Assembly: GCF_003054055.1 (NCBI RefSeq)
Contig: NZ_QBKI01000005.1
Location: 1 to 64,000 of the forward strand
Direction of reading: 5' to 3'
DNA: 64,000 nt
Source: Pontibacter mucosus
Lineage (GTDB): Bacteria > Bacteroidota > Bacteroidia > Cytophagales > Hymenobacteraceae
Positions 27,947 to 38,234 of this stretch are shown in pieces. Made by a program: the position numbers and the translations under genes. Within the stretch, counting starts at the first letter, position 1. Each line of letters opens with the position of its first letter. Below the pieces are notes generated by a model that worked only from the letters and a program-made list of their open reading frames with translations, was not told the origin of the DNA and made no database searches.

Positions 27947-29242
27947 TTAGTCTATATCGTCTGATAAAAATCCTTTGAGCTTCTGCAACAATCCTCCGCT
28001 GCTGCTACTGCTGGCACCGGTGCTTTTTGGCTCGGCTACCTTATTGTATACTTGCTCCGACACCTCCGATCGGCGCTCTATGCGCTGGTCGAGCGGGTAG
28101 TAACCTGCCAGCACAAGACCTACGCTGGTCGCGTACATCGGCCCCTTCACGGCGTCTACCTTCGATCTGCCCAGGTGCTCGTTCGGGTACCCGATGCGGG
28201 TATCCATGCCGGTGATGTATTCTACCAGCTGCACCAGGTTCTGCAGCTGCGCGCCGCCGCCAGTAATCACAATGCCACCGGCCAAGCTGTTGGCGTACCC
28301 GGAGCGTACGATCTCCGCATAAACAAGCTCCACAATTTCCTCCATCCTTGCCTCTATGATGTAAGCCAGGTTTTTGAGGGAAATCTCCTTGGGCGTGCGG
28401 TCGCGCAAGCCTGGAATGGATACGATCTCATTCTCAGAAGCCTCATCGGCAATGGCGCGTCCGAACTTCACCTTCAGCTGCTCGGCCTGGTTCTGCATCA
28501 CCATGCAACCCTGCTTAATGTCAGAGGTGATGATATTGCCCCCGAATGGAAGAACAGCGGTATGGCGTATAATATTGTCTTTGAAGATTGCCAAATCTGT
28601 GGTGCCGCCTCCAATATCCACTAATGCTACCCCAGCCTCTTTCTCCTCATCGCTCAGCACAGACATACTCGATGCCAGTGGCTCCAGTATCATCTGCTCT
28701 ACCTCCAGTCCGGCACGGGACACACACTTGTTGATGTTGTTGATAGCATTCGACTGCGCTGTGATGATGTGGAAGTTGCCCTCCAGGCGCACACCCGACA
28801 TACCCACCGGATCAACTATACCTTCCTCGTAGTCCACCTTGTACTCCTGTGGCATCACATGGATGATCTCGCTTCCCGGAGGCGTCACCAAGCGGTACAT
28901 GTCGTTGGTCAGCCGGTTTACATCCTCCAGCGTGATCTCATCATCCGATACCTGACGCGTGATGCTGCCGTTGTGCTGCAAGCTCTTGATATGCTGCCCG
29001 GCAATGCCCACGTTTACCACTCCGATGTTGATGCCTGACTGCTCCTCGGCCTGACGGATGGCTTTCTTGATGGCATCTACCGTTTTGTCGATATTGCTCA
29101 CAATACCCCGCACCACACCTTCCGATGTAGCTTTGCCCATGCCCAATATCTCCAGCTTGCCAAATTCATTCTTCCGACCAACAAGTGCGCAAATCTTGGT
29201 TGTCCCAATATCCAAGCCTACTACAATTTTGTCGTTCTGCAT
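27947..29242 (-). CDS. ftsA: Cell division protein FtsA
   Basis: This actin-like ATPase tethers FtsZ to the membrane. The phosphate-1 block VVGLDIGTTKICALVG is at the start. Phosphate-2 reads VDIGGGTTDLAIF, and the adenosine block is GGIVITGGGAQLQNL. The C-terminus ends with a candidate amphipathic membrane helix (GGLLQKLKGFLSDDI). The start at 29242 (MQNDKIVVG) leaves 11 bases after the ftsQ stop. An in-frame ATG at 29263 would overlap ftsQ by 10 bases and add 7 residues, and cannot be ruled out. Confidence 0.95.
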   Translation of the reverse strand: MQNDKIVVGLDIGTTKICALVGRKNEFGKLEILGMGKATSEGVVRGIVSNIDKTVDAIKKAIRQAEEQSGINIGVVNVGIAGQHIKSLQHNGSITRQVSDDEITLEDVNRLTNDMYRLVTPPGSEIIHVMPQEYKVDYEEGIVDPVGMSGVRLEGNFHIITAQSNAINNINKCVSRAGLEVEQMILEPLASSMSVLSDEEKEAGVALVDIGGGTTDLAIFKDNIIRHTAVLPFGGNIITSDIKQGCMVMQNQAEQLKVKFGRAIADEASENEIVSIPGLRDRTPKEISLKNLAYIIEARMEEIVELVYAEIVRSGYANSLAGGIVITGGGAQLQNLVQLVEYITGMDTRIGYPNEHLGRSKVDAVKGPMYATSVGLVLAGYYPLDQRIERRSEVSEQVYNKVAEPKSTGASSSSSGGLLQKLKGFLSDDID

Positions 29243-29253
29243 ATCTATGTTTC

Positions 29254-30024
29254 TTATTCGCAAATAATCTGATCTTCGAACTCCACGTTAACCCTCTTGT
29301 AGCGGTCCCATCCCATGGTGGGCAGTACCTTCTTATAAAGTATGGCTAACTTCTTAAACTTCTCCTCCACCTTCTCCGGCTTGCCGAACTCAATCGTGTG
29401 CTCGCCTACCTGGGGCAGAAAAGAGACCTTGCCTCTGCCGTCTATGTGCATATGGGCAAGTTGTGCCTTCCAGAACTCGTCGTTTTCGATAAACTGGAGC
29501 AATGAAAGGTATGAATGGCCTAAAGAATCCCTGAAGAATCCCCGGTCAGTCGGTTTTAATTGTGCTGACTTAGTTATTGGTATTACACGCGCCGTGTATC
29601 TGTCGGAGAGGGGCAGAATGTTCCCCTCAGCATCGATGTAGACATCTTGATCTTGTCGTATAATTCTTGCAATAGGCCTGTTCTGTTTTACAAATACCTG
29701 GATGTTTCCATCTAACCCTCTGTAAACTTCCGCATCCCTCACAAATTTATGCGATTCTATGCGTTTTTCAAGGTTTTTCAGGTCGATGTTCTGGTTAGGC
29801 AGCCCTTCTAGTTTGCGCTCGCCTTCCCGTGTTAGCAGCCCTCGTACTTCGCTATCACCAATAAAGTAATTATTGTACTCATTATCAATTTTAATTGACA
29901 CTTTTTCACAGATTTTTTCATTCTGTTTAGATGTCGCAAAAGCCGCCAGGCCCCCAATTGACAGGACGCTACAACATGCAAAAATTAAAGATTTTATTCT
30001 ACTTTTCAAGCCCATACCCTCCAT
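29254..30024 (-). CDS. ftsQ: Cell division protein FtsQ
   Basis: This 256-residue bitopic membrane protein of the divisome has a membrane helix at about 11-30 (SLIFACCSVLSIGGLAAFA). A POTRA-like region follows, with the EKRIESHKFVRDAEVYR block, and then a beta-rich C-terminal domain. The divergence is typical for Bacteroidota FtsQ. Its 5' end overlaps the end of murC by 26 bases. Confidence 0.88.
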   Translation of the reverse strand: MEGMGLKSRIKSLIFACCSVLSIGGLAAFATSKQNEKICEKVSIKIDNEYNNYFIGDSEVRGLLTREGERKLEGLPNQNIDLKNLEKRIESHKFVRDAEVYRGLDGNIQVFVKQNRPIARIIRQDQDVYIDAEGNILPLSDRYTARVIPITKSAQLKPTDRGFFRDSLGHSYLSLLQFIENDEFWKAQLAHMHIDGRGKVSFLPQVGEHTIEFGKPEKVEEKFKKLAILYKKVLPTMGWDRYKRVNVEFEDQIICE

Positions 30025-31411
30025 TTCCTAAAATATTTTTGATAGGCTTAACAAGCGTGTCAATATCACCTGCCCCAACGGTCGCAAGTACGTCAAAATC
30101 GCTGTTTTTAAGCAGATTTGCCACAACATCCTCCTTGTGCATCAGCTCCTTTACCGGACAGTTCACCTGCTCCAGAATCATCGCTGAGGTAACACCAGGT
30201 ATAGGCTTTTCGCGGGCCGGGTAGATATCGAGCAGTACCAGTTCATCTGCCTTGCTGAGGCTTGCCGCAAACTCGGCGGCAAAGTCGCGGGTGCGGGTAA
30301 ACAGGTGCGGCTGAAATATCACTTTTAGGCGCTTGTCCGGGTACAGCGCACGCAGCGATCCCATAAAGGCATCGATCTCTTTGGGATGGTGCGCGTAATC
30401 GTCGATGTATACTTTACCCTGCCCCTCGTACACAAACTCGAAGCGACGCTTCACGCCGGCAAAGGCCTCCACGCCAGCTTTTATACTTTGTGCCGGCACT
30501 CCCAGCACCTGCGCCGCCAGTATGGCCGCCAGCGTATTTTCAGTATTATGGAAGCCAGGTACCCCTAACCTTAATCCGGCTATATTTCCGAAAGGGCTTA
30601 CCACATCAAACTCAAACCAGCGCCCGTTTACCTGCAGGTTTTGCACATGCGCCTGCCCGTTGTTCAGGCTATACTGGTACACCTGTACGCCTTCCTGCAC
30701 CAGTTGCGTGAGGCGGGAATCCAACCCTTCGTGCAGGAACAGGAAGCCCCCGGGCTTCACCTGGCTGATGAAGCGCTGGAAGGTCCGGATCATCTCCTCG
30801 TGGTCGCCGTAGATATCCAGGTGATCCGGGTCTGCCGACGTGACAATGGCCACATCCGGGAACAGCGTCAGGAAGGAGCGATCATACTCATCGGCCTCCA
30901 CCACTACCACTTCTTGCTCCCTTGTGCCTTGGCTTATCAGCAGATTTGAGTTCAGGTTGGTGGAAATCCCGCCCAGGAAAGCGGAGCAATCCACGCCGGC
31001 ATGATGCAGCAAGTGCGCCACAATGCTGGAAGTGGTGGTTTTGCCGTGCGTACCGGCCACCGCCACCGTATAGGCCGAGGCCGTGATGATGCCCAGCACC
31101 TCTGAGCGCTTCTTAATCGTATAGCCCTGCTCCTTCAGGTAAGCCCACTCGGTATGCTCGGCTGGTATGGCCGGGGTCAGTACGACCAGGGTCTTGTCCT
31201 TATGTTGCAGGATCTCCTCTGGCAGATGCACCAGGTTGTCCTCGTAGTGCACAGCTATCCCCTCCTGCTCCAATGCCTCCGTCAGTGCGGTGCGGGTTTT
31301 GTCGTAGCCCCACACCGGATAGCCTTTGGCCTTGAACCAGCGGGCAATGGCGCTCATGCCGATGCCGCCAATGCCAAGGAAGTAGATATAGCTGTAGTCC
31401 TCCAGTTTCAC
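29999..31411 (-). CDS. murC: UDP-N-acetylmuramate--L-alanine ligase
   Basis: MurC adds the first amino acid to UDP-MurNAc. The N-terminal Rossmann block is FLGIGGIGMSAIARWF and the P-loop is AGTHGKTTTSSIVAHLL. DDYAHHPKEIDAF is the central-domain motif characteristic of MurC, and HLFTRTRDF marks the C-terminal domain. The 470 residues are normal. It overlaps murG by 4 bases. Confidence 0.95.
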   Translation of the reverse strand: MKLEDYSYIYFLGIGGIGMSAIARWFKAKGYPVWGYDKTRTALTEALEQEGIAVHYEDNLVHLPEEILQHKDKTLVVLTPAIPAEHTEWAYLKEQGYTIKKRSEVLGIITASAYTVAVAGTHGKTTTSSIVAHLLHHAGVDCSAFLGGISTNLNSNLLISQGTREQEVVVVEADEYDRSFLTLFPDVAIVTSADPDHLDIYGDHEEMIRTFQRFISQVKPGGFLFLHEGLDSRLTQLVQEGVQVYQYSLNNGQAHVQNLQVNGRWFEFDVVSPFGNIAGLRLGVPGFHNTENTLAAILAAQVLGVPAQSIKAGVEAFAGVKRRFEFVYEGQGKVYIDDYAHHPKEIDAFMGSLRALYPDKRLKVIFQPHLFTRTRDFAAEFAASLSKADELVLLDIYPAREKPIPGVTSAMILEQVNCPVKELMHKEDVVANLLKNSDFDVLATVGAGDIDTLVKPIKNILGNGGYGLEK

Positions 31412-32520
31412 CTAATCAATTTTACCAGTTCGTTCACAATATCGGCTGCCGCGTTAGGGCGAGCCATTTTAAGTATATTTTGATGCAGTCGTTGCTGCTC
31501 CTTCTCATCTTTTACAAGCTGCAGTGCCGTGGGCACTAGCTTTTCCATGGCCTCTGCATCCCGCACAAGTATGGCGGCCTGCTGTTCCACCAGGGCCATA
31601 GCGTTTTTGGTCTGGTGGTCTTCGGCCACATTCGGCGACGGTACCAGCACGGCAGGCTTGCCAGCCAGGCAGAGCTCCGAAATGGACAAAGCACCGGCCC
31701 TGGAGATCACCACATCGGCAGCAGCGTAAGCCAGATCCATGAGCTTGATAAAATCCAGTGTGCGAACACCTTGGTTTTTATACTTCGCCTCCAGTTCCTG
31801 GGCCTGCGGGTAAAACACCTTTCCTGTCTGCCAGATAAGTTGATAACCAGCTGTTGCTATACTTTGCAGGTTGGCGGCTATACTTTGGTTGATGGTTCTG
31901 GCCCCCAGGCTTCCACCAATCACCAGTATTGTCTTTTTCTCCGGGCTCAGGCCAAAATGCTGCAACGCCTCCTCCCGCTTTCCTTCCAGGTGCATGATGT
32001 CGGAGCGCACCGGGTTCCCGGTCAGCACGATTTTATCCTCCGGGAAGAAAGCCTCCATCCCCGGATAAGCCACGCATACTTTATGCACCCGTTTGGCCAG
32101 CAGCTTATTGGTGATGCCCGCATAGGAATTCTGCTCCTGGATTAGGGCCGGAATTCCACGCGAGGTGGCCGCGTACAGCAACGGACCGCTCGCATAGCCA
32201 CCCACACCCACCACGGCGTCAGGCTTAAACTCTTTTAAAATCTTGTGCGAGACGCGCACGCTCCTGAGCACTTTCAGCGGAAACGACAGGTTGTCCAACG
32301 TCAGCCGTCGCTGCAGCCCGCTTATCCACAGCCCCACAATTTTATACCCCGCCTCCGGCACCCGCGTCATCTCCATTTTCCCCTGTGCTCCCACAAACAG
32401 AATCTCCGCCTCCGAATTTATTTCCCGAAGTTGGTTGGCGATGGCCACGGCCGGGTATATATGCCCTCCGGTACCACCACCACTGATGATCACGCGATAT
32501 GGTTGCCCCTGCCTAGGCAT
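31408..32520 (-). CDS. murG: UDP-GlcNAc:undecaprenyl-PP-MurNAc-pentapeptide GlcNAc transferase
   Basis: MurG makes lipid II from lipid I on the inner face of the membrane. The first glycine-rich loop is ISGGGTGGHIYPAVAIA. The second (VIGGSLGARTIN) and the nucleotide-sugar block SRAGALSISELCLAGKPAVLVPSP are clear. The 370 residues are normal. It overlaps ftsW by 8 bases and murC by 4. Confidence 0.95.
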   Translation of the reverse strand: MPRQGQPYRVIISGGGTGGHIYPAVAIANQLREINSEAEILFVGAQGKMEMTRVPEAGYKIVGLWISGLQRRLTLDNLSFPLKVLRSVRVSHKILKEFKPDAVVGVGGYASGPLLYAATSRGIPALIQEQNSYAGITNKLLAKRVHKVCVAYPGMEAFFPEDKIVLTGNPVRSDIMHLEGKREEALQHFGLSPEKKTILVIGGSLGARTINQSIAANLQSIATAGYQLIWQTGKVFYPQAQELEAKYKNQGVRTLDFIKLMDLAYAAADVVISRAGALSISELCLAGKPAVLVPSPNVAEDHQTKNAMALVEQQAAILVRDAEAMEKLVPTALQLVKDEKEQQRLHQNILKMARPNAAADIVNELVKLIR

Positions 32521-33679
32521 GCACGGCTCCTTTCACTGTTGCTTTCGCAGTTGCCGCGCCTACAGGGCGTTCCTCGTTTATATCCTGCCGGCTGACACTA
32601 AGTATAATGCCGATGGAAATACCGGTGAAAATCAAAGAGGTACCACCCATACTTAGCAGCGGCAGCGGCAAACCTGTGATGGGACCCAGCCCAACGGCTA
32701 CAGCCATATTGATCATGCCCTGCAACACCAGGCTAAAGCTCAGCCCGGCAGAAAGCAACCCTGCAAAGGCTCCATCGCTTTTACTAACTGTTACCAGCCC
32801 CCTGTATAACAAGGCCAGATATAAAAACAAGACAAACACACCCCCGAACAGGCCATACTCTTCCAGGATGATGGCATAGATGAAGTCGGAGTAAGGGTGT
32901 GGCAAAATGTCGCGCTGATCGCTGTTGCCGGGTCCCTTGCCCACCAAACCGCCCGTTGCAATGGCGATGTAAGACTGCTCCAGCTGGAACGGCACCTCGT
33001 TTGGATCCATAAAGTCCTGCACGCGGCTAATGGCTGTGTCCATACGCTGACCGGCTGCCAGCGCCCCGCCTCCAATCACCAGGCCTGCCAGCACCACGAT
33101 TGCCAGGTATTTCACCGGCACCCGGCCAATGAACATCAGCAGCATGCAGGTAGCAAAAAGCAGGATGGCTGTCGAGGTATTGGTCATGGCAATCAGAGCG
33201 CAGATGGCCACCGTCCAGATCATCATCGGCACCAGCGTTGATTTCCAGTCCTCGAGGTACTGCTGCTTTTTGGACAGCATGCTCGCCAGGTAGGAGATCA
33301 GCGCTAGCTTTGCCAAGTCCGAAGGCTGGAACGTCTGGTTGATAACCGGAATCGTGATCCAGCGGGAGGCCTCGTTGATATTGGAGCCATAGAAATATGT
33401 CACCAGCAAAAGCGGCGCAGACACCACCAGCGCCACCAGCGAAAGCTTGGAGTAGAAGCGGTACGGGATCTTGTGCGCCAGCCACATAAAGGCAAGCCCC
33501 ACCAAAATCAGGGAGGTATGCTTAAACAGGAAGTACTCCGTGTTCCCCTCCATTTTCTTATAAGCCAGGGTACCTGTGGCAGAGTAAACCACGGCCACGC
33601 TGATCAGCGAGAACGCGATCACGATGCCCCATAGCACCGGGTCTCCCTTCAGGTTTTTCTGTAACCACTGCTTTACCAT
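32513..33679 (-). CDS. ftsW: SEDS-family peptidoglycan glycosyltransferase FtsW
   Basis: This is a 388-residue protein with about ten membrane helices. SEDS signatures include ASRWITIPVINQTFQPSDLAKLALI, TGGLVGKGPGNSDQRDILP with the large extracellular loop, and the C-terminal PLLSMGGTSLI. The place in the dcw cluster points to FtsW (septal polymerase paired with FtsI) rather than RodA. Confidence 0.93.
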   Translation of the reverse strand: MVKQWLQKNLKGDPVLWGIVIAFSLISVAVVYSATGTLAYKKMEGNTEYFLFKHTSLILVGLAFMWLAHKIPYRFYSKLSLVALVVSAPLLLVTYFYGSNINEASRWITIPVINQTFQPSDLAKLALISYLASMLSKKQQYLEDWKSTLVPMMIWTVAICALIAMTNTSTAILLFATCMLLMFIGRVPVKYLAIVVLAGLVIGGGALAAGQRMDTAISRVQDFMDPNEVPFQLEQSYIAIATGGLVGKGPGNSDQRDILPHPYSDFIYAIILEEYGLFGGVFVLFLYLALLYRGLVTVSKSDGAFAGLLSAGLSFSLVLQGMINMAVAVGLGPITGLPLPLLSMGGTSLIFTGISIGIILSVSRQDINEERPVGAATAKATVKGAVHA

Positions 33680-33703
33680 ACCTTTGGCTTATACTTTTAT
33701 ACT

Positions 33704-35047
33704 TTACTTCTTCAGCACTATCTTCTCCACAGCCTCCTTGAAGCGCTGCCCCCGGTGTTCGTAATTATTAAAAAGGTCGAAACTGGCGCAGGCCGGCGAA
33801 AGCAGCACCACGTCGCCGGGCGTTGCCAGCGAACGGCTCAGGCGCACGGCATATTCTATGGAGGTGGTTTCCGCGATAATCGGCACCACGCGCCCGAAGG
33901 CCTCCTTCAGTTTCTCATTGTCTATGCCCAGGCACACGAGCACCTTCACCTTCTCACGGGCAAGCGCTACCAGCGTGCTGTAATCGTTGCCTTTGTCCAC
34001 GCCACCGGCGATCCAGACAATGGGCTGTTTTATACCTTCCAGCGCATACCACACCGCTTCCACGTTGGTCGCCTTGGAGTCGTTGATGTAGCTGACCTCC
34101 TTGGCAATGGCCACCAGTTGCAGCCTGTGGTCGGCATTCTCAAACGTCTCCAGCGCCTGCTCAATCTGCGCGTCCTCCACGCCCATCAGCTTGGCCACGG
34201 CCACGGCCGCCATGGTGTTGTACTGATTATGTTTTCCAATCAGGCCGGATTTTGAGGTATCCACCGTGCCCTCATGGAATTTGGCAGCTACTTTTATACT
34301 GCTGCCCTCAACGTATACTTTCGCCTCATCAGCACCTTGCAGCGAGAAAGGTACGGTAACACCGCCAAAGCTGGCTGCGTCAAAGGCCTTCCGGATGTTC
34401 TCGTCATCTGCGTTGTAGATGAAGAAATCCTCGCCCGCCATGTTCTGCACAATGCGCAGCTTGGAGGCCGCATACTTGTCCATGCTATACTCGTAGCGGT
34501 CCAGGTGGTCCGGGGTGATGTTGGTAAGCACGGCAATATGCGGCCGGAACCTGTACATGTTGTCGAGCTGAAAACTGCTCAGCTCCACCACGTAGTAGTC
34601 GTGCTTGTCCTCGATCACCTTCTCTGCCAGGCTCTCCCCAATATTCCCTGCCAGCCCCACATTGATGCCTGCGTTTTTGAGCAGGTGGTAAGTGAGCAGC
34701 GTGGTAGTGGTTTTGCCATTGGTCCCCGTAATGCAGATGAACTTCGCATCGGTGTACCGGCCGGCAAACTCAATTTCAGATATTACAGGTATCTGTTTCT
34801 TGGTTGCCTCTTGGATAACTGCAGCTTTATCAGGAATGCCAGGACTTTTAATGATTTCATCGGCGTTGAGTATGGTTTCTAACGTATGATTTCCCTCTTC
34901 GAAAGGGATGGCAGCCGTGGCCAGCTTAGCCTTGTACTGCTCCTTAATCTCACCTTTATCAGACACGAATACCTCCAGCCCCTTTGCCTTTGCCAGCAAA
35001 GCTGCCCCTACTCCGCTTTCCCCTGCTCCTAGTATCGCTATCTTCAT
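33704..35047 (-). CDS. murD: UDP-N-acetylmuramoylalanine--D-glutamate ligase
   Basis: MurD adds D-Glu to UDP-MurNAc-L-Ala. The N-terminal block ILGAGESGVGAALLA and the P-loop TGTNGKTTTTLLTYHLL are present. NDSKATNVEAVWYAL is the MurD central-domain motif, and LLSPACASFDLFNNYEHRG the C-terminal signature. The 447 residues are normal. Confidence 0.95.
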   Translation of the reverse strand: MKIAILGAGESGVGAALLAKAKGLEVFVSDKGEIKEQYKAKLATAAIPFEEGNHTLETILNADEIIKSPGIPDKAAVIQEATKKQIPVISEIEFAGRYTDAKFICITGTNGKTTTTLLTYHLLKNAGINVGLAGNIGESLAEKVIEDKHDYYVVELSSFQLDNMYRFRPHIAVLTNITPDHLDRYEYSMDKYAASKLRIVQNMAGEDFFIYNADDENIRKAFDAASFGGVTVPFSLQGADEAKVYVEGSSIKVAAKFHEGTVDTSKSGLIGKHNQYNTMAAVAVAKLMGVEDAQIEQALETFENADHRLQLVAIAKEVSYINDSKATNVEAVWYALEGIKQPIVWIAGGVDKGNDYSTLVALAREKVKVLVCLGIDNEKLKEAFGRVVPIIAETTSIEYAVRLSRSLATPGDVVLLSPACASFDLFNNYEHRGQRFKEAVEKIVLKK

Positions 35048-35086
35048 TTTGGTTACTAGTTTTTAGTTGTCAGTTATTAGGGATAA

Positions 35087-35473
35087 CTATAGCCCTCTAT
35101 AATACTTAATGAAGCCGTTAAGCAACTTCTTGCATTCCATAATATCTCCTAACACGCTCTTCAGCTGCTCCGGCGAGATATACTCTAAGTCTGCTGCAAC
35201 ATAAAGCTGCGTTTCTGTCTCATAAAGTGAGCCTCTTGCAATATGAAAGAAGTTAATTGCCTCTTTGGCATACTGCCTGCCGCAGCCTTCTGCTATGTTA
35301 GAAGGAACGGAAATTACTGCATTTCTAACCTGGGCCGTCAACCCAAACATTTCTTCCCTCGGGAAAGCCTTGCTTAACAAATAAACATGTTTAACCAAGG
35401 CCCTACTTTTTATCCATACTTCCAGCGAAGTATAACTTCTCCCTACTTCAGCTCCTTCCAAATCTTCTAACAA
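35087..35473 (-). CDS. Four-helix-bundle protein (S23 / 23S rRNA intervening-sequence family)
   Basis: This 128-residue all-helical protein has the family pattern WIKSRALVKHVYLLSKAFP, then FGLTAQVRNAVISVPSNIAEGCGRQ and FFHIARGSLYETETQLYVA. The family was named from proteins encoded in 23S rRNA intervening sequences and is usually found as scattered single genes of unknown role. Here it is embedded between mraY and murD. The gaps on both sides (39 and 28 bases) carry inverted AACTAATAACT / AGTTATTAG-type words. An older insertion into the dcw cluster is the simplest explanation. Confidence 0.85.
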   Translation of the reverse strand: MLEDLEGAEVGRSYTSLEVWIKSRALVKHVYLLSKAFPREEMFGLTAQVRNAVISVPSNIAEGCGRQYAKEAINFFHIARGSLYETETQLYVAADLEYISPEQLKSVLGDIMECKKLLNGFIKYYRGL

Positions 35474-35501
35474 CTAATAACTATCATCCAACAACTACAC
35501 C

Positions 35502-36722
35502 CTATCTCAGTTTCAACGTTGCCAGTGTCAGAATTGCGAGCATGATGCCCACAATCCAGAAGCGGCCCACGATCTTTGACTCATGGTAGCCCAGTTTCTG
35601 GTAATGGTGGTGCAGCGGCGACATCTTGAAGATGCGGCGGCCCTCGCCATACTTCTTTTTGGTATACTTAAAGTAACTCACCTGCAGCATCACCGACAGG
35701 TTCTCTACCAGGAAGATGCCGCAAAGTATAGGAATCAGCAGCTCCTTGCGCACAATCAGGGCCAGCACCGCGATGATGCCGCCAATGGCAAGGCTGCCTG
35801 TATCGCCCATGAACACCTGCGCCGGGTAGGTATTGTACCACAGAAAGCCTACGCAGGCCCCCACAAAGGCCAGACAGAAAATCGTTAGCTCACCGGAGTT
35901 CGGGATAAACATGATGTCCAGGTAATCGGCAAAGATGGTGTTACCTGATAGCCAGGCAAAAATGGCCAGCGTCAGACCGATGATGGCCGACGTACCCGCT
36001 GCCAAACCGTCGATACCGTCTGTGATATTAGCGCCGTTGGATACGGCGGTGATAACCAGGATCACGAAAGGGATATACAGGTAGCAGGACCACCCCTCGA
36101 ACAGCGGACCTGCAAACGAAAACAGGTTGCAATAGTCCAGCTCGTTGTTTTTGCGGAACGGAATGGTGGTGATCATGCTGTGCACGTCGGTATACTGCCT
36201 GGAGGCATTTACCGCGGAGGTACTGCCGTCGGCCAGGATGTACTGGCGCACCACCACGTCCTCGTGAAAGTATAAGGTCAGGCCCACGATCAGCCCCAGG
36301 CCCACCTGGCCCAGAATCTTAAAGCGCCCGGCCAGGCCTTCCTTGTTCTTCTTAAAAACCTTGATATAATCGTCCAGGAAGCCGATCAGACCCAGCCAAA
36401 CGGTGGATACGATCATCAACTGCACATACACGTTGTCGAGGCGGGCAAACAGCAGCACCGGCACCAGGATGGCCAGCAGAATGATGAGGCCGCCCATGGT
36501 GGGAGTGCCCTTTTTCTCCATCTGCCCCTCCAGGCCCAGGTCCCGGATAGACTCGCCTACCTGCTTGCGCTGCAGCACTTTTATCAGTCTGCCGCCAAAA
36601 ATCATCGCAATCAGCAGCGAAACCAGTGTCGCCATACCCGCCCTGAACGAGATGTACTGGAACACGCCGGCACCAAACAGGTCGAACTCGCGGTCGAGGT
36701 ATGTAAAAAGGTGGTAAAGCAT
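35502..36722 (-). CDS. mraY: Phospho-N-acetylmuramoyl-pentapeptide transferase
   Basis: MraY forms lipid I by transferring phospho-MurNAc-pentapeptide to undecaprenyl phosphate. The protein has about ten membrane helices over 406 residues. MraY blocks are [16 protein letters not shown], the Asp motif [27 protein letters not shown], the late Asp pair region [14 protein letters not shown], and the His-rich [11 protein letters not shown]. An extra loop of about 55 residues (approximately 155-210) between helices is typical of Bacteroidota MraY. Confidence 0.95.
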   Translation of the reverse strand: MLYHLFTYLDREFDLFGAGVFQYISFRAGMATLVSLLIAMIFGGRLIKVLQRKQVGESIRDLGLEGQMEKKGTPTMGGLIILLAILVPVLLFARLDNVYVQLMIVSTVWLGLIGFLDDYIKVFKKNKEGLAGRFKILGQVGLGLIVGLTLYFHEDVVVRQYILADGSTSAVNASRQYTDVHSMITTIPFRKNNELDYCNLFSFAGPLFEGWSCYLYIPFVILVITAVSNGANITDGIDGLAAGTSAIIGLTLAIFAWLSGNTIFADYLDIMFIPNSGELTIFCLAFVGACVGFLWYNTYPAQVFMGDTGSLAIGGIIAVLALIVRKELLIPILCGIFLVENLSVMLQVSYFKYTKKKYGEGRRIFKMSPLHHHYQKLGYHESKIVGRFWIVGIMLAILTLATLKLR

Positions 36723-36770
36723 TTACTCTGTAATCAGTATCCTTTGGCTAAAAATTGTTTTGCTAATCGT

Positions 36771-38234
36771 TTATTTTCCCAGTTGCTGCATCAGCTCGCG
36801 CAGCACCTGCTTGTCATCGAAATCATACTTCACCCCTTTTATCTCCTGGTATGTCTCGTGGCCTTTTCCGGCAATAAGGATGATGTCGTTCGGCTCGGCC
36901 AGCATACAGGCAGTTTTAATGGCCTCCTTACGGTCCAGCACCGAAAGCGTTTTCTTATAATCCAGCGGCTTCACGCCTTTCTGCATATCATCCAATATGG
37001 CCTGCGGCTCCTCGAAGCGCGGATTGTCAGAAGTAAGTATAACTTTATCGCTCAGGCGGCAGGCAATATCAGCCATCAACGGGCGCTTGGCCGCGTCGCG
37101 GTTTCCCCCGCAGCCCACCAGCGTTATCACTTTCTGGTTAGGGTTTCGGATCTGCTGGATAGTGTTCAGCACGTTCTCCAGCGCGTCCGGTGTATGGGCA
37201 TAGTCCACAATGCCAGTTATTTGCGACTCCGACACGATGTAATCGAAGCGCCCGGCTGCAGAGTTCAGGCTGGAAAGCACAGTCAGGGCTTCTGTCGGGT
37301 CCTCACCCAGCAGCACGGCCACACCATAGGCAACCAGCAGGTTGTAGGCATTGAACGTTCCGATGAGCTTGGCCCATATCTCCTGCCCGTCCACCTCCAG
37401 GTGCAATCCCTGAATAGTATTATCGATGATGCGGCCCTTAAACTCCACCGCCCTGCGTAAAGCATAAAAATGCGTGCTGGCTTTGGTGTTTTGTACCATT
37501 ACCGGCCCGCGTTTATCGTCTGCGTTAATCAGGGCAAAAGCATTTTTCGGCAGCATATCAAAGAAAGACTTCTTTGCCTTGATATATTCATCGAATGTGC
37601 CGTGGTAATCAAGGTGATCGTGGGTAATGTTGGTGAAAACACCCCCGGCAAACGTGATGCCCACTACCCGGTGCTGCACCATCGCGTGCGAGCTTACCTC
37701 CATGAAAACATGCGTGCAGCCGGCCTTGGCCATCTGCGCCAGCAACTCGTTCAGCTTCACGGCATCCGGCGTGGTGTGGGTGGAGGGGATTACCTCCTCG
37801 TCTATCTGGTTCTGCACTGTCGAGATCAGCCCAACATGGTAGCCCAGCTCGCGGAAAAGCTTGTGGAGCAGCGTTACCGAGGTGGTTTTTCCGTTTGTGC
37901 CGGTCACCCCGATCAGCTTCAGCTTCGCGGATGGGTTGCCGTAGAAGGCAGAGGCCAGGTAGCCCAGCGCTTCGGAAGAGTCCTTCACCTGAACATAGGT
38001 TATACTTGGGCTTAGCTCCTGCGGCAGCTCCTCACAGACAATCGCCACGGCGTTGGCCTCTTCTGCTTTGCTGATAAACGTATGGCCGTCAGCCTGCACC
38101 CCGCGCACCGCCACAAACAGCACCCCCTCCCGCACCTGGCGCGAGTCGAAGGTGATGCCCTGCACGGCCACATCCAGCGGACCGTGGGTGCTCAGCGCGG
38201 TTACATTCTGTAGTATGTTCTGCAGTAGCTGCAT
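36771..38234 (-). CDS. murE: UDP-MurNAc-tripeptide synthetase
   Basis: MurE adds the third peptide residue. The P-loop is GTNGKTTSVTLLHKLF. The motif TSDNPRFEEPQ contains DNPR, associated with meso-diaminopimelate specificity, and GKGHETYQEI is the family C-terminal block. The 487 residues are normal. Its start overlaps the ftsI stop by one base. Confidence 0.95.
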   Translation of the reverse strand: MQLLQNILQNVTALSTHGPLDVAVQGITFDSRQVREGVLFVAVRGVQADGHTFISKAEEANAVAIVCEELPQELSPSITYVQVKDSSEALGYLASAFYGNPSAKLKLIGVTGTNGKTTSVTLLHKLFRELGYHVGLISTVQNQIDEEVIPSTHTTPDAVKLNELLAQMAKAGCTHVFMEVSSHAMVQHRVVGITFAGGVFTNITHDHLDYHGTFDEYIKAKKSFFDMLPKNAFALINADDKRGPVMVQNTKASTHFYALRRAVEFKGRIIDNTIQGLHLEVDGQEIWAKLIGTFNAYNLLVAYGVAVLLGEDPTEALTVLSSLNSAAGRFDYIVSESQITGIVDYAHTPDALENVLNTIQQIRNPNQKVITLVGCGGNRDAAKRPLMADIACRLSDKVILTSDNPRFEEPQAILDDMQKGVKPLDYKKTLSVLDRKEAIKTACMLAEPNDIILIAGKGHETYQEIKGVKYDFDDKQVLRELMQQLGK

